Positions 1-12,063 of a stretch of DNA of 64,000 nt are shown here, one piece after another (the stretch's first letter is position 1; each line of letters opens with the position of its first letter). The position numbers and the translations under genes are program-made. The stretch is taken from positions 310,001 to 374,000 of the forward strand of contig NW_024881790.1 of the NCBI RefSeq assembly GCF_019059575.1. Direction: 5' to 3'. The notes beneath the pieces were generated by a model that saw nothing but the letters and a program-made list of their open reading frames with translations, had not been told where the DNA came from and did no database searches. The DNA is from Amphibalanus amphitrite (taxonomy: Eukaryota > Arthropoda > Thecostraca > Balanomorpha > Balanidae).

Positions 1-831
1 ACATCAGGTCATGTTGCATGAGACGTGATTACTGATTTGATCGAGGGAACGTTAAAATGCTGAAGTAGGTGATCATAGCTAAGATTTTGTAAGCAAGTGT
101 CACTAGAACAGGCCAGCCAGATGAGAAATGTGTGCTGAATACGTTCGAGTCTTTTGAGGTGAGTCACAGTGCACCCGACCAGACCACACTGCCGTATTCG
201 ATGATGGAGCGAACATGAGCGTAAAACACAGACAGTAAAGTATTAAACCTTTTGACATGACATGACCTTTTCCGGTCAGGTCATGACCTTTCAAGTTCAA
301 ATTTTCAAGTTGACCTTTCAAGGTCAAATTATAGTTCATTCGACGCGTCTCGGCGAGAAAAATACGATTCTGGCAATAGAAATGTCGTGACTTGTTTTAG
401 TCAAAAGTTATTGTCGAAAAACACTTTTCGTAAAAACAGCTATTTTTGGATTTTTTGCCCTCTGGAGGCTAAACCGTTGACCTGAGGTCAATTTTGATGA
501 TGACCTTATCAAAAGAAGAGTTTAAAAGCTATCGATTGAGTTTCCATGCGTTCTTCTAGCTATCATAGTTCCTGAGATGAATGCATGTTTTCTGAAAAAT
601 ATGATGACATTTGGTAAATTTTGACCTTTGATGACCTCCAGTGACCCCAATATTGCTCTGAGATGAAAAAATGACCGAAATACTTTCAAACGTACGCATT
701 AAGAGCTATGGACTGCTTTTTACCGCGTCTTTCTAGCCCTCTTAGTTCTTGAGTTAGAGGTGGGTGGTAACATATGCCCCCCCCCCCCCCCACTAGGGCG
801 AAGTTGGCTGAGACCGCCACTGGGGCGCGGG
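1..831 (-). mobile_element. TTAA-type element, right terminus only (partial)
   Basis: Only one end lies in the window. It abuts TTAA at 832-835. Read inward on the minus strand, the terminus is CCCGCGCCCCAGTGG, and the same motif returns 27 bp further in as CGCCCTAGTGGGGG, running into a C-run at about 777-791. This double end matches the other TTAA elements in the window. The interior is non-coding and rich in AGGTCA/TGACCT words (about 258-330, 478-510, 615-650). The other end must lie left of position 1. Short open frames here are not credible genes. Confidence 0.7.
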
Positions 832-835
832 TTAA

Positions 836-1288
836 GCGGATTCCACTGTAGTAAGATAGTTCAAAAAGGAACAAGGTAAGAAAGTCAATGAATGAATGAC
901 AGCCAGAAGACATGGACAGTGAACTGCCAAGTTCGCAAATGGATGAAGACCAGTCAAAAGAATAAGACAAAAAACGCCGCGCAGGGTGGAACCGTGAACG
1001 CCACCCGCTTGGCAATGAAAAGGTGGAATGACTGGTTTGAAGTTTAAAAAAAGAAATTAGTCCGAACCAGTCCAAACCTTAGGGAGGATTCACAAGGACA
1101 GAGCCACCGCTAAGCGAAACTTGTTGCGCTGACCTTGCCATCTACCATCCGATCGCGCAATTCCGGTTCTATGGCAGAATTTAGAGTCCAAAGTTTAACG
1201 TGCGCACATAGCCGCGCTCGGCCGGTCCCCTCACTGACTTCGCCTGGCTACGGCCTGCCACCAACCGCAACCATACCTGTCAGGACTG
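836..1288. other. Unassigned interval
   Basis: Between the TTAA-type element and the first Tc1-like repeat. I see no coding motif, RNA gene or terminal repeat here. Confidence 0.5.
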
Positions 1289-2212
1289 CATTGCGAGTCG
1301 GCATAGATTCAATTGACCGTAACTATTGGCGGCCCAGTTCGGTAAATGAGCATTGTGTTAGACTTACTTTGGACTGTTCGACAGTTTTCATTTCGTTAGT
1401 TTATCCGCTGTTCATTTTCGAACGGTGTCACAGTATATCGACAAGGGCACTTTATATCGACGCTGACAATAGATTTAGTCTTAGGTCACTTAATTTAGTC
1501 GCTTTGCGATTGAATTAGGCAATACAAAATTGATTTCGTTAACATATAATTCGATTTTTATATTTGTTTTTTTTTCATCGGACGATGAAAATATTAGGCA
1601 TGTGTTTTTGTGTTGATAAACTCATGTACACCTTTTTTCATTGCGAGTCGGCATAGATTCAATTGACCGTAACTATAGGCGGCCCAGTTCGGTAAATGAG
1701 CATTGTGTTAGACTTACTTTGGACTGTTCGACAGTTTTCATTTCGTTAGTTTATCGGCTGTTCATTTTCGAACGATGTCACAGTATATCGACAAGGGCAT
1801 TTGATATCGACGCTGACGATAGATTTAGTTGAGTATCCATGACAGGTTGGATGATGATGTAAATAATAAACCAAATTATTACAAATGCATTCAAATATAT
1901 TCAAAAAGACACACAAAGCTTTCGGTTCATGGAACCTTGATCACTGTGCAAAATTTGCACAGTGATCAAGGTTCCATGAACCGAAAGCTTTGTGTGTCTT
2001 TTTGAATATATTTGAATGCATTTGTAATAATTTGGTTTGTTATTTACATCATCACGATAGATTTAGTCTTAGGTCACTTAATTTAGTCGCTTTGCGATTG
2101 AATTAGGCAATACAAAATGGATTTCGTTAACGTATAATTTGATTTTTATATTTGTATTTTTCATCAGACGATGAAAATATTAGGCATGTGTTTTTGTGTT
2201 GATAAACTCATG
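1289..2212 (+). repeat. Two tandem ~337 bp units at the Tc1-like left end
   Basis: Unit 1 (1289-1626) and unit 2 (1639-2212) both start CATTGCGAGTCGGCAT and end GATAAACTCATG. They are separated by 12 bp that completes the outer part of the Tc1-like terminal repeat. Unit 2 is 238 bp longer because it contains the 224 bp palindromic insertion plus a 14 bp duplication; without these it is 336 bp against 338 bp. Unit 1 therefore serves as the empty site for that insertion. The function of the unit is unknown; it looks like duplicated subterminal transposon DNA. Confidence 0.85.
1830..2053. mobile_element. Near-perfect palindromic insertion with 14 bp TSD
   Basis: Positions 1853-2053 form a 201 bp palindrome centred on base 1953 with no loop. 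Reading both arms I saw one mismatch (AATAATAAACC against GGTTTGTTATTTA). A 23 bp unpaired leader precedes it (1830-1852). The insertion is bounded by ACGATAGATTTAGT at 1816-1829 and 2054-2067. The uninterrupted equivalent is present once in the upstream tandem unit (about 1469-1482, one substitution). No coding capacity. The near identity of the arms implies recent origin. Confidence 0.85.
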
Positions 2213-2213
2213 A

Positions 2214-2306
2214 AGTATGTAGCAAACTGACCACGTGGCGTCATAGATACATCCTTTACACTTGAACTTCTACTGGTTTCCGGTAGGCTAGGTGACCTCA
2301 AGCCAG
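2214..2306 (+). repeat. ~92 bp direct repeat, duplicated at 3366-3457
   Basis: The segment reading GTAGCAAACTGACCACGTGG at its left and GGTGACCTCAAGCC at its right occurs here and again at 3366-3457, with a few substitutions and a small insertion. It brackets the transposase-bearing part of Tc1-like copy 1. The first occurrence continues directly into AGGTCAGTGTGCTTGTG. The second is interrupted at that point by the 4.9 kb element starting at 3458. The simplest reading is a tandem duplication of a ~1.15 kb unit. Confidence 0.8.
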
Positions 2307-2336
2307 GTCAGTGTGCTTGTGTCATTTGTTATCAAG

Positions 2337-2663
2337 ATGCCGAGCCGCCGCCATACAGTTTGTGCCGCGGACTGCGAGAGAATAATCCAAGCGGTGGCAA
2401 CGATAACGTTGCTGTGGCCCGCCAGTTGAGCGTAAAGAGGACGACCGGCTGGTTCATCGTGGCAAAGTGGATGCGTACCGGGGAGTCTGCTGCACGGAGG
2501 AGAGGGGGCAACCGACCGAGGAAGCTGGATGACATGATCGACTTCTACCTGATGCTGATTGACGACGACCCGAACAACCGGCGCCTGTCTGGCCAGAGAG
2601 GACACCTGGGCCGGGTGACCGCACCGGCGCGGCGACAACTGGCGGCGGCGGAGCGTTCAGTTG
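2337..2663 (+). pseudogene. Tc1-like transposase N-terminal HTH fragment, frameshifted
   Basis: An ATG at 2337 opens MPSRRHTVCAADCERIIQAV. A frameshift near 2400 then moves the reading to DNVAVARQLSVKRTTGWF, a helix-turn-helix recognition-helix pattern, followed by the basic ARRRGGNRPRKLDD and MIDFYLMLIDDDP. This order (HTH, basic GG linker, acidic second helical block) is typical of Tc1/IS630-type DNA-binding domains. No DDE catalytic domain follows. It lies inside the TIR-bounded element and is a remnant. A closely similar piece occurs at about 16536-16800. Confidence 0.6.
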
Positions 2664-5600
2664 TGTGCATTTATTTTGCTGCTTGTGTTCATTGTTATTG
2701 CAGTGTTACGTTATGTTTTTTATGTGGCATGGCCATTGGCCATACACAAATGAAATTTTGTCTATCATGTTGCATTTTTTTTTAACCAGAGGCATTTCAA
2801 GCCGATGAGCCATTACTGTGGATTGAAATGATTCGTTAGCTGCATATATTTATTTGTTTAATAAAATATACTTGTATTAAAACCAAATTGTGTTGTATCG
2901 TGCAGTGGGACTAAAAAATAATTATATGGTGTTTTACGCACGTGTTACCAATTCATTATCTGCGAATATTTGTAGAGACAGTTCTTGTAGAGACAGTTCT
3001 TGTAGAGCAAGTTCAATCAAATCAAATACAGTTATGGGTATGTCGATTATGAATGCTCAGCTCATACATATTGATTATGTATACGATGAAGTTGGATAAA
3101 ATCGTAAACGAAATTAAAATACCTTTGTCAAAATTGATTCACGCCCGTCTATATCAGATGGACGTTGTCATATTCAGTGCACTATGTCTAAATCCACTGA
3201 ACAGTGTCGAAGTTGCGCACACTGCCTATTTTCAATGCCCCTTATCGTGAAGGCGCGTTGTGTCGATGGGAGGCGCACAATGTCGAAAGAGCACGCCTGT
3301 TGCCGGCTTAAATGAAATAAGTCTATATGACCTGCACAGATGCCGACTCGCAATGAAAAAAGGTGTAGTAGCAAACTGACCACGTGGCGTCATAGCTTAG
3401 CTACATCCTTTACACTTGAGCTTCTACTGGTTCCCGGTAGGCTAGGTGACCTCAAGCCACACACAAAGAAATATTGACACCGTTAGCGGTGTAATTGCAC
3501 AGTACATATCTGAGCACTTGAGGAAGGTTAATTTAGTCCCTTCCCCGCTTAAATTACACGCATTAGCTTCTAAATGAACACCAAGAAGAAGGTAATCGAA
3601 CACTGTTAGGAGGGTTGGGTGTTTTACTACACCATGATATAACGTTAACGGTGTTAAATTACACGGAGCTCTTTTTAAAAGTATGCTTATATCCTTAAGT
3701 TACCCCATTTACGCGGTTAAAAAACAGCCTGGAAGACCTTTTTTAACAAATAGTACATATCTGAGCAGTTGAAGGTTTTTTTACACCCATGGTATATCTA
3801 CGAAAACACTCTTAATCTACTAAAAATATAGTTCTACGATTCTATTAATACAACGTTTTTACTGTTATAAACCACATTATAGGTATTAAAACACGTGCAT
3901 ATTATAATAATACCGTTGACTAATCTTAATATTTCAGGGTACATAACATTCGTAGATTCCTGCAAATGTCCAAACAAAGTGCCTCAACGAATACAAAACA
4001 TGTTTATTCGCATGTTTCAAACACTGGTGTCGTAAACCAAGTATAACGAAACCGAAAATCACCATTTACGGCTAAGTTAGCACTTTCGCATCTCGCGATG
4101 ACGATCCACAACCTCAAGGTTTGATTATATCGCCAAATAAGACATCCGCTAATAAACACAAAACAATTTGTCACCTATTGTAGGAGTTGGAACAAAACGT
4201 AGGACAAGTGGCCCAGAACATGCATGTATTCGAATGTTAAACAAAGGGTACACCAAAAACTTAGGCAGCAGCAACGCGTGAAACACATTCAATGACGTGG
4301 AAACATCCAACACCCGATACATAATCAAATCAAATTCTACTGACTCGGTAATCCCCTAACTCGCTATAATCCCACAGTAATTTCCTACGCATAATGACTC
4401 ATAGCACTGCGGCACATCTTTGCGTCATAGCAATGACGCGTCATAGCAATGACGCATAGCACTGCGGCACTGGTGTAGGCAACCTATGCGAAACAGGAAA
4501 TCACCATGGTGCTACCGTAAACAACGATTTTGTTATCATGACAAAGGCCTTTAAGAAGTGCGGCACATCTTTTGAAAGTTTTCAGAAAATTCAGGTTTGC
4601 TTTTTCAACAGCAAAAAAAAAAAACAAAACAAAAACAAAAACACAACTCTAACCAAGTGCGTCCGTATTATTGTCCCTTATGGGATTATTGCCCTGCATC
4701 AATCACTTCGACGCCGTCTCGTTGGAGTTCGCCACTGTTTGGCTGGCCGTAATCACAACAGCCCATAAGTCCACGAAGCTGTCCCACATCTTTGGCTGAC
4801 TCTGAAACAAGCCAGAAGACCCGCGCTCATTTAACGATCCTTCATGTAATGCCTATTTAGGTACTTTGATCGGTTATTCGATACTTGATTCGCAATTTAC
4901 TTTCATACCCTCCGAAAATAAAAACACGGTCTTGACAGGTATTATGCCCATTCCGGGCGTGGGTATTCAGCTCATACTTGGTGACTTTTCCTAAATATTC
5001 ATTACGCAAACTTCAGCAAAAAAATGCCGTTTCAGGTCAGGTCAGGTCACCAGAGCGTTTTTTTTTTACCCCACCTCAGAAACGTTTGCAATCACGTCAG
5101 AGCTAGAGTTTTTCACGGAGCGATTTCACCTTTTCAGGTCATCATCACAGTACCAGTATGTGTAATTTGTATATATAAGAAATTGCATATCTGTCACCTG
5201 AGGTAAGGTCAGAGTCGTGATCTTTACATTACAAGTCCATGTGAAAATATTGAAATGCGTCCTGCTTTGAGTAAACGAGTCAAAACCATCCGATTCTTTC
5301 AGGATTATGACAGATTATCTGATCTGTAATGACTCAGATGCCATTTACTGACAAGGGTACTGGGAAGGGTCATCCGAGGTCATGTGACGTCATCAATGGT
5401 TTTTAGCTAATAAATCACGATCACGATGGTGCTAAAGACTTGTAAATGTACCAAACTGTTTGCCTGGTTATGACGCGTTGATTGGTATCCAGCGATCAGC
5501 GTGACCTTCTTAGGACAAATTTTGAAGTTGACCTTATAAGGTCATGCAAGTGTAGCGTGTGCTCGCCGGGAAAGAAAGCAACAACCTAGACCAAGATATA

Positions 5601-6637
5601 TGTACAATAACGAGAATGAGATTTAGCGAAAGCAAATAGACAGTCCCTAAACAGAAAACCAAGGGCCCAACGCAGCGAGCCGGCCGCAGACCACGTTCGT
5701 CCGACTCCGCGCTCCCGCTCATTCTATAATTCGCCGCCGCGCGGCGCACCCCGTCCGCCCGACCGCCCGGTCACGTGACCAGTGGGCGGCCTCAGGCGGT
5801 GGCCGCTCACCGGTCGGCTGGCCGGTGGACCACCCGGCCGCCGGCCACCGCCGCGAAACGCCGTTTAGCATTTGTCACTCCGATTAGCGGTTTTCGAGAT
5901 CTGAAGGGGGTCGAAAAGGCCCCCGCCCGATTCCGAACCTTCCAGAGCCCGTCCGGAGTAGGGTTATAACTTACCTTCGCGACAGGCGCACGCAGGAAAA
6001 GCTCCCGCAACCGGACGCTTCGAAACAGTCTAGCCTCCTCCACGTTTCCGCCTCAGTCATCCTGTTACTGCTGTATCTGCAGTCTGCAGCCACCATTCCA
6101 CTTCTGTTCTCCACTTCATTTCCACAATATGCACCGCACAATTCGATAAACACCTAAACACCACTGATTCTTCATGGTCTGAGCACTGCCAATGCGCTTC
6201 CTTCCTTCTTTGTGGCGTCGGCCTGCCGCCAGGGGCGATTTCGGCTGTGTTGGTAATTCGTTTCTTGGATGACGTCTTCTGTATGAGGTGAGGCGGTGGC
6301 GATATTGGTGTCGTTCTGGGCAAGCCAGAACGAGTGCGAACGCTCAGGGCGTTGTACTTTTTGCGGGCGAATCCCTTGACCTTGTTCTGTTGGGCGTTGC
6401 TCAACTTCAGCTTTGTTCCTTGGCATTCGAACTTTGCGTATGTGCTGCTTTTGGGGCTGCCTCGGCGTAGTGGGTCCACCTCCACCTCTGTAAGCGGTGG
6501 AGCATGGAGGAGCAGGTGGCGATGGTCGTGTCACAACTGTACCCAGTGCGGCAGCCAGGACAGTGCATCCTTCCAGGCGGGCTGCAGATGTCGCCCGTAT
6601 TCAGCGCAGATGCAGCGACTTTCGTACATTCCCACGA

Positions 6638-6957
6638 ACAACAGGACCTTTTTTTCTCTCTCTCTCTTTCATTTTTTTCATTATTTTTTTTATTTATTTT
6701 TTTTATTCATTTTTTATTTTCATTTTTTTTTGGCTTTCTTTCCTTTTTTTGCCACTTTTTTTTGCCTCTTTTGTCAATTTGTACACTTAATGGACACAGC
6801 ACAGCACAACACACATTTTTTTTAGTGAGTCTTCATTTATTATTTTTATTTCTTTATTTATTTATTTTTTTATTTTTTTTTTTATTTTTTTTTTTTGCTC
6901 ACTTTTTATTTTTTACTAATTTTTTTTTTACTCACTTTTTTTTTGGGTCTCTTTCAG
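6638..6957. repeat. T-rich low-complexity tract
   Basis: Long T-runs interrupted by single A, C or G, beginning with a CTCTCTCTC stretch. A similar tract lies at 7670-7800 on the other side of the GC-rich minisatellite. The hydrophobic reading frames here (mostly F and L) are artefacts of T-richness. Confidence 0.9.
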
Positions 6958-6959
6958 TA

Positions 6960-7650
6960 TTTGGGCCGGCCCGTAGGGGGGGCCGTCTCCCCGATGTTGA
7001 AGTCTGCGCCGCCCCCGCCCCACAGGCCGGCCCGTCGAGCGCTGTCCTGCAGGTATGGGGGGGCCGGGGGGCGGGCAGCTGCTCTCGATGCTGAAGTTAG
7101 AGCCGCCCGCCCCCACGGTCGGCCCCCCGCTCCTCGTCGGTGCTGCGGCCGGCCCACGGGGCGGAAGGCAGCGCCGGAGCCGGAGCTTGCGCCGCCCCCG
7201 CCCCACAGGCCGGCCCTTCTTGTGTAGTCCTGTAGGTAATTGGGGGCCCAGGGGGGCGGGCAGCTGCTCTCGGTGTTGAAGTTAGAGCCGCCCGCCCCCA
7301 CGGTCGGCCCCCGCTCCTCGTCTGTGCTGTGGCCGGCCCACGGGGCGGAAGGCAGCGCCGGAGCCGGAGACTGTGCCGCCCCCGCCCCACAGGCCGGTCC
7401 GTCGTTAAAAGATGTTGGTGTTTTGCCCTGGGGGCGGGCGGCAGCTCTCGGTGCTGAAGTTAAGCGCCGCCCGCCCCCCAGGCCGGTCTTGTTCTTGATG
7501 TCGGGCCCGTAGGGCGGGAAGCAGCCCCGCTATCGGGGGTTATGCCGCTCCCCGACCCGCAGGCCAGTCCGCCGATCTGATGGTATGAGCCCGAGAGGAG
7601 GGCGTCACGTCTGGAGTTGAAGGTGGTGCCGCCCCCACCTCTCAGGCCAG
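6960..7650. repeat. GC-rich minisatellite with ~200 bp higher-order unit
   Basis: Blocks containing GGGCGGGCAGCTGCTCTC, GTTAGAGCCGCCCGCCCCC, CACGGTCGGCCCC, CCACGGGGCGGAAGGCAGCG and CCCCGCCCCACAGGCCGG recur in the same order at about 7055-7215 and 7250-7400, with diverged copies to both sides. The open frames across it on both strands differ from unit to unit and look incidental. It is sandwiched between T-rich tracts inside the 4.9 kb element. Confidence 0.85.
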
Positions 7651-8406
7651 CCTGTCGTTCGCTATCGCTGTTTTTTTCCCTCATTTTTTTTTATCATTCT
7701 TATTATTTTTATTATTTTTTATTATTATTTTTTTTGTTTTCTTTTTGTGGGCTTTTCTTCGTTTTTTTCCTCTTTTGTTTTTTTTTTAACTTTGAGAAAC
7801 ACACATTTTCAAAGCACACATTGTCATACACATTCCTATCACACAAAAATCTTTACTTCAACACATTAAATTGTCACATATATGTCACGCATGTCTTTCT
7901 TTTTATGGCTTCGATTTTTTTTCCACGCCTCAGCCGACCAGACTGAGAAAAAAATAGCGGCGAACGCGGACGCGCATTCGTCCTTTTGCGCATGCGCGAA
8001 AGGAAACCCCCGTAAGCTACTTTGAGAACACCTCCACGGATATTTTACACCTTTCAGAAGTAACGGGTGTCTTTTAAAAGTATTTACAAGGTAATTATAG
8101 GCCTCAAGGTGTAAACGTACCGCTTTGCTGTCGTTTTAATACCTTCTTCGGTGTACATAAACTGATCCCATCTTTTTATAGTCTAGATATACTTTTTGTA
8201 CCTCAACGGTGTTTGAGAAACTAACCACCTTCATTTCTACTTTGATAAAAAAGAAGGGATGTGTTATGGAAGTGTACGATCATTCTTTTGAAAATACCAC
8301 TGACGTTAAATAGTGCATTCGGCGTAATTGTAGTCTCTGTAAAATATTCATGAAATACTTTGGTGTAAAATAAACCAGCTCGGTGTTAATATTTTTGTGT
8401 GTGCAG

Positions 8407-10225
8407 TACCTAGGGTTGTTAAAAAAAACCGAATTTTGGAAAAGTATATGGGCTCATGGTTCATGTGGTGCGGTATTCTTTTCTGAGTCCAATGATACCC
8501 TTTTTTCCGAAAAAGTATTACTGCTAGGCGCTGCTCAAACGGCTTAAAGAGGACCATGTTACGCCCGCCGACCGGCCGGTGTCAATAAGGGCGAGAATTC
8601 GACGCCGCACGGCGGCAGCAGCGCCTTATCGGCACCGCGCGCCACGACATCTGCCGGGCGGCCGGCTGGGCGGTGGGGGCGGTGGGAAGTTATAAGTGCG
8701 TGGTCTTATTGCACACGATCGGGGTGAGCTATCCCATGTTTTCGGGGCGGAAAGTTTCAGTGCAGTATCGGTGCGTCTGCCACGGTGGTCTGTGTCGATG
8801 GTATAGAAAATAACTCAAGCAGAGCTCAGAAAAGAATGAATGATTCCGGGTAGTTGCCTCGAAATAATCCGTTTCAAGAATACAGCCGCCTTCTTAACGT
8901 ACTGTATCACTTGTTAATTCTTCAAAAAGCAGGCTCTGAGCAATAACAGACTTCTTTGCATTGCTGTTGACAATTTAAGTTGCTTTTGGACGGTGGCTCG
9001 CAGCCCCAATATGCTGCCGCGTAACTCTATTCCAACGACGAAACGGCAACTTAGCGAGAATCGAAAATTTAACGAAGTAGGTACAACAGGAGCTGGCAAG
9101 GCTCCTGCATTGGTCTATCCGTCATGAGTGACACACCGGGGTAATGTGTCACGTCAGGGCAGAGCTGTGTTCTATGCCGGGTCTGGATTCGGGTCTTGAT
9201 CGGCATCGGTGGGCACGGCCGCCCTGGCCGGACTGCCGGCGTCGCTTATGCTCGAAGGATTGGATAAACGGCGCTTGATTTATATGAGTAGGTACTCCGG
9301 CTAATGTCTCTACTCATGTCTCACTTCGTCACACTGTCAGGGTGGCCACTCTGTCATTCCCAGACATGTTATGTTTTCTTTCGACCCGCTAATCAAAGTT
9401 ACACCTGGCGTCGATTCTGTTGCCCCAGCATCTGACATCAACGTATCTGAATAATGACATTGGTGACGCATATGCTCGTCAAAGCCACCCCCAAACTTGG
9501 GCCGATGACTGTCGGGTCTCCTCCATATTCTGTCCTTGTGCATACTGCATTGCCAGCCCCTGCTGTACGTATATCGTGAATTTTCGATTCTCGCGAAGTT
9601 GCCGTTTCGCCGTTGGAATAAAGTTGCGCGGCAGCATATTGGGGGTGCGAGCCACCGTCAAAAACTAACGTAAATTGTCAACAGCAACGCAAAGAGGTGT
9701 GTTATTGCTCAGAGTTTGCTTTTTGAAGAATTAACAAGTGATACGGTACGTAAAGAAGGCAGCTGTATTCTTGAAACGGATTGTTTCGAGGCAACTACCC
9801 GGAATCATTCATTCTTTTCTGAGCTCTGCTTGAGTTATTTTCTATACCATCGACACAGACCACCGTGGCAGACGCACCGATGCTGCACTGAAACTTTCCG
9901 CCCCGAAAACATGGGATAGCTCACCCCGATCGTGTGCAATAAGACCACGCACTTATAACTTCCCACCGCCCAGCCGGCCGCCCGGCAGATGTGGCGCGCG
10001 GTGCCGATAAGGCGCTGCCGCCGCCGTGCGGCGTCGAACTCTCGCCCTTATTGACACCGGTCGGTCGGCGGGCGTAACATGGTCCTCTTTAAGCCGTTTG
10101 AGGAGCCCCTAACAGTTAATACTTTTCAGTAAAAAGGGCATCATTGGTCTCAGAAAAGAATACCGTACCACATGAGCCATGAGCCCATATACTTTTCCAA
10201 AATTCGGTTTTTTTGAACAACCCTA
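8407..10225. mobile_element. Fold-back element, ~660 bp arms, 8 bp TSD
   Basis: The left arm (8411 to about 9085) and right arm (about 9565 to 10225) are inverted copies with several percent divergence, both starting TAGGGTTGTT at the outside. GTGTGCAG occurs at 8399-8406 and 10226-10233, an 8 bp duplication that fits hAT. The left end carries a short TACC extension, so the TIRs are slightly offset. The spacer (about 9085-9565) contains nothing I recognise. The arms are GC-rich around 8560-8690 and 9970-10080. Non-coding. Confidence 0.75.
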
Positions 10226-10351
10226 GTGTGCAGGTCAGTGTGCTTGTGTCATTTGTTACCAACATGCCGAGCCGCCGCCATACAGTTTGTGCCGCGGACT
10301 GCGAGAGAATAATCCAAGCGGTGGCAACGATAACGTTGCTGTGGCCCAAGG

Positions 10352-12063
10352 TAGAGTTCTGCACGGCTGCAATTTTCCACAGCCTAGCCGCCCCGCAGCC
10401 GTGGCTCCACAGCCACAGCCGCCCACAGCCGTGGCAAACTGTGGGCAGCCAGCCGTCAGCCGGCCGTGGATACTTTCAATGAAATGCTACCAAATAGTAT
10501 ATAATAAGTTGTTTTTAGTTGAAACATATAGCCAAAAGCACATTGCAATGGGCTATAGATTCTCAAGCTCATGAAGCATCATAGGTTAAGTGGTTGTGTA
10601 TCTGGCTTTCGGCCGAAGGCCTGAAGCCTGATGCGCAACGCATGCCTACGCAAGCCCTTGCAAGGAGTTAAGAAAGATGGGTAGGTAGGTACCTACATCA
10701 ACAGAAAACATAAACAACGAACCAGAATAGAAGCACTAGCAGTGTAGACATCTAATGCCAAATCCTGAAGCATGGTTGTGGGACAGAACAACAGACCCTG
10801 ATGCTTTTCATTATCAATGTTAGGTATGGAAAATGAAACTGAAGTTGATGGACTGTCAAACAGTGATTGTCTAGTCAAAACTCTTGCTTCTTTCTTACCT
10901 TGCATATTTTCTGGGGTGTGATATGCCAGACTTGAAGCAGCCTTCTGGGCAAGTCTCAAACTAATTTGATATGCAAGGCATCAAAACAGTAGTGAGCATC
11001 CAAGAAAGAAAAACATTCTTCTATTTTGATTTTTCCAAATAATGATCTTCGCTCAAATCCCCAAGGACGTGCGAGCCACAATTACCTCTTAATCAAAAAT
11101 TCTACTTGAGTTTTTAATGACGTCAATAGCAAAGAAGTGGCAATTAATTGTTTTGTGTCACTATAAACAGCCATAAAAATTATAAATAATAAATAATAAT
11201 GCTATACAGTTAAAAACTTGCTCTCAAATAAAGATTAAGTATCAAATTTTTACATTTTTAGAAGAAGACGTCATTTTATTAGTAAAGTCAACAGCTCGCG
11301 TAAGAAATATTGTGTTCAGGGTTTTCACCGTCATGTGAATTACGTGTTCAGGGTTTTCACCATCATGTGAATTAACCGTAAGTAAGGTTCATGTTCACTT
11401 ATAATCTAATTCCATTGGCTTCATTGATCAGCATTTTCTGTTAGCGGTCACTCACACACCAGTTAGAACATAAAGCGCCAGTTTTATATTATGTAATTGG
11501 ACTTGCCGAAAATCCAGAAATACATCTAAGAGTTATTTTAGATAATATTTTATGAAGCATTTACCTGCCTTTACCTAGGCGTGATTTCTTTTTCTATTAG
11601 GTACCTGAAAGAATTTTTGAACGCTGTCTTCAATAGCTGTAAGGTGCTCTCCTAATGACCAGGTGAGATTGATTTGAGAGGGATGTGACAATGCAACATG
11701 CTGCATTTTCTGAAACTGTCAAGCTCTTGATGATGAAGGAACAATTGGTACCTATAATTAGTATTCTGTACCAGAGTGCAAACTCCCCTACAACAAATGG
11801 TAAAACCATTACAGGTTTTCAAAGGCTTCACCACTTTCAATGTTGCTGGGCATCCTTTGCATGATTTTTACAGGCTAGACTGCTTATCAGAATGTGAGAT
11901 TAAGGATTTAAAATTTTATATTGGAGTACTTAAGATTGAGCTTGAAATCTCACAGCCGTGGCCACAGCCGTAGCCGTGTTCTTGGAGATATTTGCAGCCG
12001 CCCCGGCCCACAGCCGTGGGGCTGCAGCCAGCCGCGGCTGCAGCCGGCCGGTGCAGACCTCTA
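10352..12063. mobile_element. hAT element, 1712 bp, TSD GCCCAAGG
   Basis: It begins TAGAGTTCTGCACGGC and ends GGTGCAGACCTCTA, a TAGAG-type hAT terminus. GCCCAAGG is duplicated at 10344-10351 and 12064-12071. Both subterminal zones contain many CAGCCGTGGC-type words (10370-10465 and 11950-12050), as expected of clustered transposase-binding sites. The A+T-rich middle (10500-11940) has only short reading frames. One (minus, about 11600-11710, QFQKMQHVALSHPSQI...) looks faintly protein-like and ends at a GTACCT splice-donor-like site, but I cannot assign it. Probably a decayed or deleted derivative. Confidence 0.85.

Larger units (their letters stand above)
1629..3365 (+). mobile_element. Tc1/mariner-like element, copy 1, with 26 bp perfect TIRs
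   Basis: The 26 bp at 1629-1654 (starting CACCTTTTTTCATTGCGAGT) is exactly reverse-complemented at 3340-3365. Both ends are flanked by TA (1627-1628 and 3366-3367), the Tc1/mariner TSD. The interior holds a decayed helix-turn-helix transposase fragment (from 2337), a 224 bp palindromic insertion and part of a tandem duplication. It is too broken to be autonomous. A second copy ends at 17454. A 92 bp direct repeat flanking 2307-3365 suggests local tandem duplication, so the original element ends are partly ambiguous. Confidence 0.8.
3458..8403. mobile_element. ~4.9 kb TIR element inserted without a TSD
   Basis: The ends CACACACAAAGAAATATT (left) and, reversed, CACACACAAAAATATTAACA (right) form about 24 bp imperfect TIRs. 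Both subterminal regions repeat GGTGT/ACACC words (3478-3670 and 8040-8400). Removing it, together with the fold-back next to it, restores CAAGCCAGGTCAG exactly as in the uninterrupted copy at 2300-2312, so no target duplication is evident. The interior includes an AGGTCA-containing block (about 5030-5560), a GC-rich block (5690-5960), T-rich tracts and a minisatellite. I recognise no transposase. A good splice-donor-like GGTAAGTTATAA on the minus strand near 5970 is the only gene-like hint. Superfamily unassigned. Confidence 0.6.

Noticed and set aside
6057-6485. 142-codon minus-strand frame with a splice-donor-like site downstream near 5970
   Set aside because: No recognisable domain and overlapping open frames on the other strand; not enough to call a gene.
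6497-7094. Open frames of up to 196 codons rich in F, L, P and R across the T-rich tract and GC minisatellite
   Set aside because: Open simultaneously in several frames and on both strands; explained by low-complexity T-runs and the repeat unit.
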